A stretch of 64,000 nucleotides of DNA. Source: Shewanella sp. Isolate11 (GTDB taxonomy: Bacteria > Pseudomonadota > Gammaproteobacteria > Enterobacterales > Shewanellaceae). Position numbers and translations under genes: made by a program. The stretch is taken from positions 977,397-1,041,396 of the forward strand of contig NZ_JAKEVF010000001.1 in assembly GCF_022398315.1 (NCBI RefSeq). The letters run 5' to 3'. This document shows positions 46,721-54,553 of this stretch, in pieces. The notes beneath the pieces were generated by a model. That model was given only the letters and a program-made list of their open reading frames with translations, was not told where the DNA came from and ran no database searches. How positions within the stretch are numbered: the first letter of the stretch is position 1; every line of letters starts with the position of its first letter.

Positions 46721-46958
46721 TTTTTCCCTGCATAGGTTTGGCATTAATTTAAGCGCATGGACAGTTTTCTGTACCGATTCTCATTTGTAAGCTATGCAAC
46801 CTAAGTCAATGCTGGAAATAGAATTCCCCAAGGAAATGCTAACGTAATGTAAGCCTAAAATCTGCCAGACTGATGCTAATGTGTGACCGAGATCTTTCTA
46901 TTTCTAAAGGGGTAGTTGGGAGGGGTGGATAAATTAGTTTTAGATCAATATTAGTGCT
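46677..46958 (-). repeat. mtrC leader copy of a duplicated promoter/signal-peptide segment
   Basis: From the mtrC signal-peptide codons into the upstream region, the sequence repeats the region upstream of the OmcA-like gene at about 49437-49719. The 107-base core 46809-46915 aligns without gaps to 49574-49680 with about 14 mismatches by eye. Confidence 0.85.
46882..46897. promoter_or_regulatory. Candidate CRP site upstream of mtrC
   Basis: TGTGACCGAGATCTTT keeps one full TGTGA half and a degenerate second half. The same element is conserved in the duplicate leader at 49647-49662. CRP is the known activator of mtrC and omcA in S. oneidensis. Confidence 0.5.
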
Positions 46959-47133
46959 ACTTTTTGAATAAAAATTGGCTAAGTGAATTGCTTTCTTATA
47001 GTAGGACAAAAGCGTCGAGATAGAGGCGTCGAGATAGAGGTGCGGGGGAGGTTTTACTGATTGGTATTAATTATTCACTTTATTCATTGAGCTAATGCGG
47101 CATCAAGTCACCTGAGTGTGGCCCAATAAAAAA

Positions 47134-47155
47134 GTTGGAAGTTTACACTTCCAAC
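47134..47155 (-). terminator. Terminator of the OmcA-like gene
   Basis: GTTGGAAGT pairs with ACTTCCAAC around TTAC, with an A-run at the left that reads as U on the minus strand. It makes the OmcA-like gene a separate transcript from mtrCAB. Confidence 0.85.
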
Positions 47156-47180
47156 CTTTTTTTGATGGATATCTGGGAGC

Positions 47181-49484
47181 TTAATCTACAGCGTGATTTT
47201 TCTTGATGTTGTCAGCGTTGTGACAGGTTACACAAGATTCGCCATTTAAGCCGGCTTCGCCATAAGTACCAGCAATGATGCCACCCATGCTTTCGATATG
47301 TGACTTGGCAGAGTCTTTACCGTTACCAATATCGTAGCTGTCTGACACGTGACATGATGCGCATACACCGGCTTGTGGGCTAGAGAAAGTATCATCTTTT
47401 CTATTCCAACGCATAGGTGTTGAACGAGCATTGTCTAGTGAGTAATCGCTGTCGCTGTGACACGCGCTACATGCCGCACTGCTAACCAGTGCTTGTACAT
47501 CTTCGCGGCCATGTGCCTTACCGAAAGTGCCATGAACACGGACAATTAAGCTGTTGTAATCACCGGCTTCATGACACTGAGCACAGGTGTTTAAATCAGC
47601 ATTACGGTAATGAGGTGCTTCATGACGTACAACCATGTCGTTGTTATGACAATTAGCACAACTATCGTAATTGGCTGCACTTGCACGTTCAGCACCTGCA
47701 CTGCCATCCAGTTTTAGGAACACAGTCTTAGCAGCATTAGGGCTCAATACACTAGCTGCACGGCCGCGAGAATCAACGCCATCACAGTCAGGATCGCCGT
47801 CACCATCGGTATCAATCAGTGCAACAAGCTCTGAACTCTTGTTTTTAATACAAGTGCTGAAACTGGTCGCAATTGCAACATCTGCACCAGAATTCAGCGC
47901 ATCGGCAAGGGCGGGTAAGCTATAATCTGCGCTAGAAGCATCGACGGTGGCTGTGAAGCTACCATCGGCATTAGCGGTCGCGTTACCACGTGCTCTTGCT
48001 GCGATAAATGCATCAGGAGCTGCGCTATCTACTGCGTTGACTAAATAACCCACACTAGGTACATAATCACCTGTAACCGCTACGCCATCTTTAGTTAAGT
48101 TGATGTCAAAGGTTAGGGTTGATGTTGAATTATCCCAAGCTAGATTGCTGTAGCTGGCTTCAACTAAGATCCCTGCTTGAGATGCAGCTTCATTGCCCAC
48201 TTGGCCTGTACCAGCAAAGTGACGGAAAGCACCGCCGCGTCCACTGTCTGTTGAGTTGTGACATGACACACAGCCTACCAGCACAGTGTCATTATCGACG
48301 GTTTCAACTTCATCACCGTGGTGATAGTTACCGTGACAAGTTTGACAGCTGTTAACATCGGTATCAGCAAACCAACCTAGGGCATTTTCGCTTAAGTCAG
48401 CTGGCAGTGTATCTGCAGTAGTCTCATAGCTCACGTGACAGCTTTCACAGTTGGCTGTAGAGGCTGGGAAGTTTAAGTCTTTCTTTGGGTCGCCATTGGC
48501 ATCAAGGGCGGCACCATCAAACTTATAGGCGAAGGCTGGGTTTTTAGCTTCATCAGTAATCACTGACTCAAATTTACCAATCTTGCGACGTTCACCTTCA
48601 GTGATACCTGTATGTATTGCGTGAACTAAGCCTTTGATAGAACCGTCATAGGTAAATTGAACGGTATTACCAGCGGCATCTGTACCTTCACTACTGTAGG
48701 TTGTGTAGTCGGTGTGACAGAAAGTACATTGTTCAGCAGTGTTACCACGGTTACCATGATGAATATTTACTTGTCCAACGTGACAGTTGGTACAAGTATC
48801 AATTGTTACAGCCGCTAATGGGTAGCTTACTGATTTCTCTGTTTGTGGATCCCAGTAATAGGTTTCAACATTGCTGATCTTATTGTCGCCAACATTGTTA
48901 GTTTGGAGATAAATACCTTGGATTTGATTGGCATCATAGCCGTATCCAAAGTCTAAGGTATCAATAATATCGGTCGCGACAGCTTGATATTTACCTTGAC
49001 CTAAATAAGTCAGACAGGTTTCGCCGTCGGCGCAGCTTGACGTTGAACTCCAGTATGAGCTACCAGAAAATGCTCCGTTACCTTTATCTTTATTGCGATA
49101 AGATAACCAAATTTGCTCATCGCCATCGGCACGTGCGCTGACTTGAGTCGCATCAGCCAATGCAAATGGTGTGAAGGTTTCGCTACGTGTGCCTATTCGA
49201 CCAAAAGATATTCTGATTGAGTTATCGGTGTTTTCAAGACCGGTAACAGCGACACCATTAGCATTCAAAAGACTAAATTCAACGGTTAAGGTTTTGCTAG
49301 CGTCATCATAGCTAGCTTGTTCAACCTGAGTTTGAACGGCATTGATGCTGTTGATATCAACAGAAACTTCACCTGGTTTACCATCTTCACCTGGTTTACC
49401 ATCGCTGCCACCACAGCCGCCAAGGGCGAGTGATACAGCTCCTGCTGCTAACAGCAGCGTTAACTTATTTTTTACGATCATCAT
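47181..49484 (-). CDS. OmcA-like outer-surface decaheme cytochrome lipoprotein
   Basis: A 767-residue lipoprotein (LGGC lipobox, GGSDGKPGEDGKPG linker) with ten CXXCH in two clusters of five: CTNCH, CTFCH, CESCH, CQTCH, CVSCH, then CANCH, CAQCH, CSACH, CASCH, CVTCH. The spacing of hemes one to five resembles OmcA more than MtrC. Between the clusters lies an acidic loop IDTDGDGDPDCDGVD, resembling a calcium-binding DxDxDG turn, whose cysteine pairs in principle with FSTCIKN (CX21C). It occupies the slot next to mtrC held by omcA in S. oneidensis, yet its signal peptide resembles MtrC's and its promoter is a copy of mtrC's. The ATG at 49484 follows AGGGA; a longer reading to 49547 is unlikely. 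Confidence 0.9.
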   Translation of the reverse strand: MMIVKNKLTLLLAAGAVSLALGGCGGSDGKPGEDGKPGEVSVDINSINAVQTQVEQASYDDASKTLTVEFSLLNANGVAVTGLENTDNSIRISFGRIGTRSETFTPFALADATQVSARADGDEQIWLSYRNKDKGNGAFSGSSYWSSTSSCADGETCLTYLGQGKYQAVATDIIDTLDFGYGYDANQIQGIYLQTNNVGDNKISNVETYYWDPQTEKSVSYPLAAVTIDTCTNCHVGQVNIHHGNRGNTAEQCTFCHTDYTTYSSEGTDAAGNTVQFTYDGSIKGLVHAIHTGITEGERRKIGKFESVITDEAKNPAFAYKFDGAALDANGDPKKDLNFPASTANCESCHVSYETTADTLPADLSENALGWFADTDVNSCQTCHGNYHHGDEVETVDNDTVLVGCVSCHNSTDSGRGGAFRHFAGTGQVGNEAASQAGILVEASYSNLAWDNSTSTLTFDINLTKDGVAVTGDYVPSVGYLVNAVDSAAPDAFIAARARGNATANADGSFTATVDASSADYSLPALADALNSGADVAIATSFSTCIKNKSSELVALIDTDGDGDPDCDGVDSRGRAASVLSPNAAKTVFLKLDGSAGAERASAANYDSCANCHNNDMVVRHEAPHYRNADLNTCAQCHEAGDYNSLIVRVHGTFGKAHGREDVQALVSSAACSACHSDSDYSLDNARSTPMRWNRKDDTFSSPQAGVCASCHVSDSYDIGNGKDSAKSHIESMGGIIAGTYGEAGLNGESCVTCHNADNIKKNHAVD

Positions 49485-49719
49485 TTTTTCCCTGCATAGG
49501 TTTGGCATCACTTTAAGCGCATAGATAGTGTTATCTACCCGAATCATATTTAGCTGTTGTGCGACTTAAGTTAATGCTGGAAATAGAAATCCCCAAAGAA
49601 ATGCTAACGCAATGAATAGCTAAAATCTGCCAAGCTAATGCTAATGTGTGAGGCAGATCTTTCTATTTCTAAAGAGGTAGTCATTCAGGGCCAAAAAATA
49701 TGTTTTAGATCAAAATATC
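49437..49719 (-). repeat. OmcA-like leader copy of the duplicated promoter/signal-peptide segment
   Basis: Partner of 46677-46958. The identity covers the lipoprotein signal codons, the ribosome site and about 200 bases upstream, including the candidate CRP site at 49647-49662. Confidence 0.85.
49647..49662. promoter_or_regulatory. Candidate CRP site upstream of the OmcA-like gene
   Basis: TGTGAGGCAGATCTTT, the counterpart of the site upstream of mtrC. One strong half-site and conservation in both copies are the evidence. Confidence 0.5.
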
Positions 49720-49967
49720 GGCGAGTTATGTTGTTTGTAAATTGTACACATAGTGTTATGAATAAAGAGTAATTTACTTGTATTTTTGATGTTTAAGCAA
49801 CAAAGGAATCCTGAGCGGATTTAAGCTGTAACCCTTATCGTTTTAAGGACAACGGGGTTGAGACTTTATATAAGTAAAAATTGGTCGCTAGGGGAGGGCC
49901 TCGGCTTATTATCGATATTGATGCATAGATAGAAGCGAGGTATTTACTTATTTTTTCAGGCATAAAA
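49720..49967. other. Intergenic remainder upstream of the OmcA-like gene
   Basis: About 250 bases between the duplicated leader and the terminator of the mtrDEF-undA operon. AT-rich, no reading frame or recognised element seen. Confidence 0.4.
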
Positions 49968-49989
49968 AAGCGGTGCTAATGCACCGCTT
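49968..49989 (-). terminator. Terminator of the mtrDEF-undA transcript
   Basis: AAGCGGTGC pairs with GCACCGCTT around TAAT, with an A-run at the left reading as U on the minus strand, about 37 bases after the stop at 50027. Confidence 0.88.
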
Positions 49990-50026
49990 TGTTCACTATA
50001 GATTAAAGGTTAAACAGCCAATAGTG

Positions 50027-52543
50027 TTACCACTTGATAGGGTGGTTTGAGTCAAACCCTGCTGATTTTCCTGCATCATGACACAGAGCACAGGTTTCAT
50101 CACCCACTTGGTAGGTGCCAGAAGTACCTTCATAAACACCACCATTACCTTCGAAGTGACTTACTGTTGATGCAGACTCAGCTCGGGTAGGTGCATGACA
50201 AGAAGCGCATGCAGCGACTATGGGCGAGAACTCACCATTGCTAGCCATAAAGGCGGGTTTGTTAGCCAAATTACTCAGGCTAATTTGACCGTCATCATGA
50301 CAAGCTGCACAGTTAGCAGGGTTTTCTGGGAAGGTAATACCTTCTGTGGTTGTACGGCGCTGACTACGAGTGTCGGCATGAATTTCGTGGATCATCACCT
50401 TAAAATCAAATCCGCGTTCAAATGGCTTAATGCTATGAGCTGGAGCACCATTGTGACATGTAACACAGCTACCATCTGCTAAGGCTACAGCGGTATTTGG
50501 TATCGCTGAATGACAGGTTCCGCAGCTATTATCAGGGGCATAATCTCCTCGAGTTCCTGAATGGGCTTGCGAGAAATCGGCTTGTTCACCATGGCAATTA
50601 GCACATTTTGCCTCAGACACCAACAGCGGACGACTATCAATGGCATCGCCAGTCGATGAGAAAGAGGCTTTGTTACTGCCGACAATGACTTCTGAGATAG
50701 TGGCTGTGGTATCACTACAATCAATCGCCGCATCAGCAGTTGGATCGATTTCATCTGAATTGGCACAAATAAGCAGTTTTCCATCCATGAAACCTTGGCC
50801 TAAATTGACTATCTGCGAGTAAGGCTCTGGGGAGGTACCGCCAGTAATAGTGATGCCCGTTAAGGTATAAGTGATTGCCGAGCCATTAGCCGCTGCAGTG
50901 AGGTTCGCATTAGTATCAACCCCTGCTAAATTAACTGAGATTCGACTCTCACTGCGACCTAAGGCACCACTTGATGGGCGAGGGCCCATAGTGAACTCGG
51001 TTCCATCGAATGCCGTTAAACTTACCCAAAATTCTTTCACGTTAGGGTCAGTTTGTGGTGCAACATCACTGCTCCAATCAACGATAAAGTTGAGTTCACC
51101 TGTAGCCGCATCAAAGGTACCATTTCCGATGCTATAAGTGTATTTTTCACGCAGAGATTGGTTGATATTAGCTTTTGCTAAATGGTATTGAGCACTGCCT
51201 TGTTCATCCTCTTCTGCATGGCATGAACCACATCCACCGCTGTTAAATACACCTGTTACGTCAGCGCCAGGGATACCATCGGTTGCAGGATCTGAATAGT
51301 AATGGAAATAGTTACCTACGTAGCCCCTATCTTTTTGACCCGCTGGTGGTGTTAAGAACTCAGGGTTGTCGATAGGGTTAAAGCCCGTCATATGACACGA
51401 GGCACAAGCAAGTCCTCGGTGGTGCATAAATGCAGTGGCATCGGCAGGGCCATTACCATCTGTGCTATGACAGCTTTGGCAGTTGCCAATGTCTACCGGA
51501 AGGGTCACTTTTTCAGAGACATCTTGTCCATCTCGATAAAGAGGATAACCAATGTTGGGATCGTTGGCGGCTTTGGCTATAGCACCGCTAAAGTCATGAA
51601 TGGTGCCACGCCCTACCATGATGTAATCGCCTTTATGGATTTCATGTACCATGGCGGCTAGGTCTAAAGATGAGCCTGTTTCAGGGTCGGTACTGTAACT
51701 GTTGTGGCACATTTGGCAGTTTGCCGTGTCATAACGTCTACCACCATGCAGCAACAGCGGTTTGGCGGTTGCTGATGTATCGGCATAGTTGGTGTTATGA
51801 CACGCGACACAGTTATCTTCGATACTAACAACGGTGCGAGTCTCTTCTGGTTCGGCGGTTCTAAAATCTTCTTCTGGAATAAAGTCGATATGCGCATTCA
51901 CCAGCTTTTCACGATCGCTATTTGCCTGGAATTCAAGTGTAATACGATGAACTAAAGTTGGATCATAGCTTAAATCTAGATCGTCAATTTCGGTCAGCGC
52001 ATCCAGCTTAGTCTCGAAGGTATAACGATAAACTCCAGGGTCGACTACAGTGACACAAGTTACACCACAGCCGGACTCTATACCGGCTTGTATTGCATCC
52101 CCTGGGGTGAAGTTAACCGCAACATCTTGACCATTTTCAGTATAAGTAAAATTGGTCAAGGTTCTTGCTGCATCTGGGGAACGCATTGCATTGATATAGC
52201 TAATCCACTGGGGTGTCTTGTAACCTTTACCGCCTTGTGGAACGAGCTTAGCTATACCTAAGCCGAAGATATTGGCATCAGCAAAACTTTCTAATCCCGT
52301 GACTGGCACTCCATTGGCGTTGGTCAACACTAGATCAACGCTAATGGTATTTTCTTCAATCATCGGGTTTTCAAGCTCAATATTCAGGCTCGTTGCCTGA
52401 GCTATATCAAGGCCAACGGGGCCTGGTTTTCCGGGTTCACCATCTTTGCCATCGTCACCGCCACAGGCGGAAAGTAGTAACAAGGTGGTTGCGGTCACCA
52501 GCCCCATTGCGAAATTTAGTCCCTTTGCTGTTCTCTTCATCAT
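50027..52543 (-). CDS. undA: UndA-type outer-surface undecaheme cytochrome lipoprotein
   Basis: An 838-residue lipoprotein (LSAC lipobox, GGDDGKDGEPGKPGPVG linker) with eleven CXXCH: five in the first cluster (CVACH, CQMCH, CQSCH, CASCH, CGSCH) and six in the second (CANCH, CGTCH, CVTCH, CAACH, CASCH, CALCH). The extra motif is among the first three of the second cluster, as in UndA. CANSDEIDPTADAAIDC is a CX15C pair, the type found in OmcA. Its signal peptide, starting MMKRTAKGLNFAMG, resembles that of S. oneidensis OmcA. It is the last gene of an apparent mtrD-mtrE-mtrF-undA operon, 52 bases after mtrF, with AAGGA before the ATG. Confidence 0.88.
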   Translation of the reverse strand: MMKRTAKGLNFAMGLVTATTLLLLSACGGDDGKDGEPGKPGPVGLDIAQATSLNIELENPMIEENTISVDLVLTNANGVPVTGLESFADANIFGLGIAKLVPQGGKGYKTPQWISYINAMRSPDAARTLTNFTYTENGQDVAVNFTPGDAIQAGIESGCGVTCVTVVDPGVYRYTFETKLDALTEIDDLDLSYDPTLVHRITLEFQANSDREKLVNAHIDFIPEEDFRTAEPEETRTVVSIEDNCVACHNTNYADTSATAKPLLLHGGRRYDTANCQMCHNSYSTDPETGSSLDLAAMVHEIHKGDYIMVGRGTIHDFSGAIAKAANDPNIGYPLYRDGQDVSEKVTLPVDIGNCQSCHSTDGNGPADATAFMHHRGLACASCHMTGFNPIDNPEFLTPPAGQKDRGYVGNYFHYYSDPATDGIPGADVTGVFNSGGCGSCHAEEDEQGSAQYHLAKANINQSLREKYTYSIGNGTFDAATGELNFIVDWSSDVAPQTDPNVKEFWVSLTAFDGTEFTMGPRPSSGALGRSESRISVNLAGVDTNANLTAAANGSAITYTLTGITITGGTSPEPYSQIVNLGQGFMDGKLLICANSDEIDPTADAAIDCSDTTATISEVIVGSNKASFSSTGDAIDSRPLLVSEAKCANCHGEQADFSQAHSGTRGDYAPDNSCGTCHSAIPNTAVALADGSCVTCHNGAPAHSIKPFERGFDFKVMIHEIHADTRSQRRTTTEGITFPENPANCAACHDDGQISLSNLANKPAFMASNGEFSPIVAACASCHAPTRAESASTVSHFEGNGGVYEGTSGTYQVGDETCALCHDAGKSAGFDSNHPIKW

Positions 52544-52595
52544 TGCGTTCCTTGTAGAGCTAAATCATTAATCAATACAGTAAGCTAATGCTTTG

Positions 52596-54521
52596 CTATT
52601 GAATCGGATGCACTTTCAACACGTCGTAGCTGCTACCTTGTCCATGACAGGTTGCACAACTTTCAGTGCCAGCGGTTGCATCGGCTTCTGTACCCATAAA
52701 CACAGCGCCTTGCTGCGTCATGTGGTTTTTAGCTGCATCACTTAGGTGGCAATCACTACAAATAGCCGCTGTAGGGCTGGTAAAGGTGCCATCATCAATC
52801 GCCAGTGGCTTCATGGTGCTAATAAGAGGTAAAGCCACCGTTGATACACCGTTGTTTTCGGTATGGCATTGGCCGCAATTACCGATATTGCCCGGGTAGT
52901 TAATGTCGGCAAAGTCGGCGTGGTTACCACTGTGAATGCTATGAACAAAGTGCTTGTAATCCACATTCGCATTGGATGGATTTGCCACGGTTGAATCGGC
53001 TTGTCTATTCGGGTTGTGACACAGTTGACATTGACCCTCTAAGTCATTGCGTGAACCATGTATGTTGAGCTGTTGATCACCATGACAGCTGCCACAGGTT
53101 TCATTGGTCACGACTACGCGTCTGCCTGAGTCTGTTAATGCTTGAGCATTGAAGAACTGGTGGCTTGACTTGATATTTACCGTACTAAAGCTAGTATCAG
53201 CGCAGTCGCCTAACACGCCATCGGCGGCGCAGATCCGTCCTTGAATAGCTAATACACCCGTATCAGTTTCGCTACCTGCGGGGACAGTTAAACCCGATAT
53301 TTCATAGTTGTAGCTGCCGGCGCTTCCCGATATAGGTGTAATATTTTTCAAGCGAATATTCGAACCAGAGCTGGCTGAATAATCGAAGCTTGTTCCCCAG
53401 TTTGCGTAGACTCGAAGGTCTGACAAAAAGTCGAGTTTATCGGCGCTGTCGGTATATGCTGTGCCGGTTGCAGGATTACTCAATTTTAATGTGAGTGATA
53501 CAGTGTCCCCACTGAGCGATGCCGCTGTGATTTCGGCCTTAAATTGCTCAAGAGCCGACTCATCGCCGCTGTCATTATGGGCACTCGCGGTCCAATCTGG
53601 GTTATGACAAGCAACACAGTTGCTATTGTTAGCTTGGGCTGGGTGACCTTGTCCGGCTTTGAAGTCAATAGCGGTATGACATGAACCACAAGCTTCCATG
53701 GTGGGGACTTGAGCCCAATTCGCATTTTCAGGCAGCGTATCATCCTGGGCATGACAGGTTTGGCAGTTAGCGACTGAGCCAGGGAAACCGGTTAAATGCT
53801 TGCTGTGGATCATCTGTGGGAAGATGTTTTCAGGATTGCTAACGTGGTCAGCGTTATGACAGCTGACACAAGTTTCAACTTGGTTGTATCTGCCGCGGTG
53901 AAACGCGAGGTCGTTGTGACAAGTATTACAGGTCTCAATTTTAATTAAGTTGCGAGTATAAGTTGGCTCACTACTTTCACCATTATTGGGAGCTTGCCAG
54001 TCATAATGCTCATTAATTAATGGCAAAGCGGTACCATCAGGGAGACTGTCTCCGCCCAATTTAATGACCAGACGTTGCGTCGAACCTGCTTGGTATTCAA
54101 TATTATTCATACCGTCGAAAGCAGCACTGAATTGGTAACTGTAATAGCCGTTTTTATGATCGGTATACTCACCAACACAACTGGTTGGGCAAGTCTCAGA
54201 AGTGAAAAATTGCCATTGTGAACTATCGCCAGACCCGGTATAGCCTTGGGGTAATAATTGTGCGGCGATATAAGTGGTGCTGGGAATGCCCACTACAGGA
54301 TCATCATCTTGGTTACTGACACGATAATTTACGGTAGCGACACCATCTTCCATAGTGATATCACTAAAAGTGATATGCAGAGAACTAATATCAACAGCGG
54401 GTTGGCCGCCTGGTTCACCTGGCTCACCCGGTTCGCCATCGTCTCCTCCGCAAGCCGTTAGTAAGATTGCTAAGGCTACTGTGGTTCCATAACGTTTAAG
54501 ATTTGTCATTGTTTTCATCAT
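52596..54521 (-). CDS. mtrF: Outer-surface decaheme cytochrome lipoprotein, MtrC paralogue
   Basis: A 641-residue lipoprotein (LTAC lipobox, GGDDGEPGEPGEPGG linker) with ten CXXCH: CNTCH, CVSCH, CQTCH, CGSCH, CVACH then CGSCH, CQLCH, CGQCH, CSDCH, CATCH. CAADGVLGDC is the CX8C disulfide, and a second small pair, CPTSC, lies in the first beta domain. Length and heme spacing match S. oneidensis MtrF, the terminal cytochrome of the MtrDEF conduit. AAGGAAGAG precedes the ATG; 32 bases separate it from mtrE. Confidence 0.95.
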   Translation of the reverse strand: MMKTMTNLKRYGTTVALAILLTACGGDDGEPGEPGEPGGQPAVDISSLHITFSDITMEDGVATVNYRVSNQDDDPVVGIPSTTYIAAQLLPQGYTGSGDSSQWQFFTSETCPTSCVGEYTDHKNGYYSYQFSAAFDGMNNIEYQAGSTQRLVIKLGGDSLPDGTALPLINEHYDWQAPNNGESSEPTYTRNLIKIETCNTCHNDLAFHRGRYNQVETCVSCHNADHVSNPENIFPQMIHSKHLTGFPGSVANCQTCHAQDDTLPENANWAQVPTMEACGSCHTAIDFKAGQGHPAQANNSNCVACHNPDWTASAHNDSGDESALEQFKAEITAASLSGDTVSLTLKLSNPATGTAYTDSADKLDFLSDLRVYANWGTSFDYSASSGSNIRLKNITPISGSAGSYNYEISGLTVPAGSETDTGVLAIQGRICAADGVLGDCADTSFSTVNIKSSHQFFNAQALTDSGRRVVVTNETCGSCHGDQQLNIHGSRNDLEGQCQLCHNPNRQADSTVANPSNANVDYKHFVHSIHSGNHADFADINYPGNIGNCGQCHTENNGVSTVALPLISTMKPLAIDDGTFTSPTAAICSDCHLSDAAKNHMTQQGAVFMGTEADATAGTESCATCHGQGSSYDVLKVHPIQ

Positions 54522-54553
54522 CTCTTCCTTGGAAATTAGTCTTGTGGCATCAG

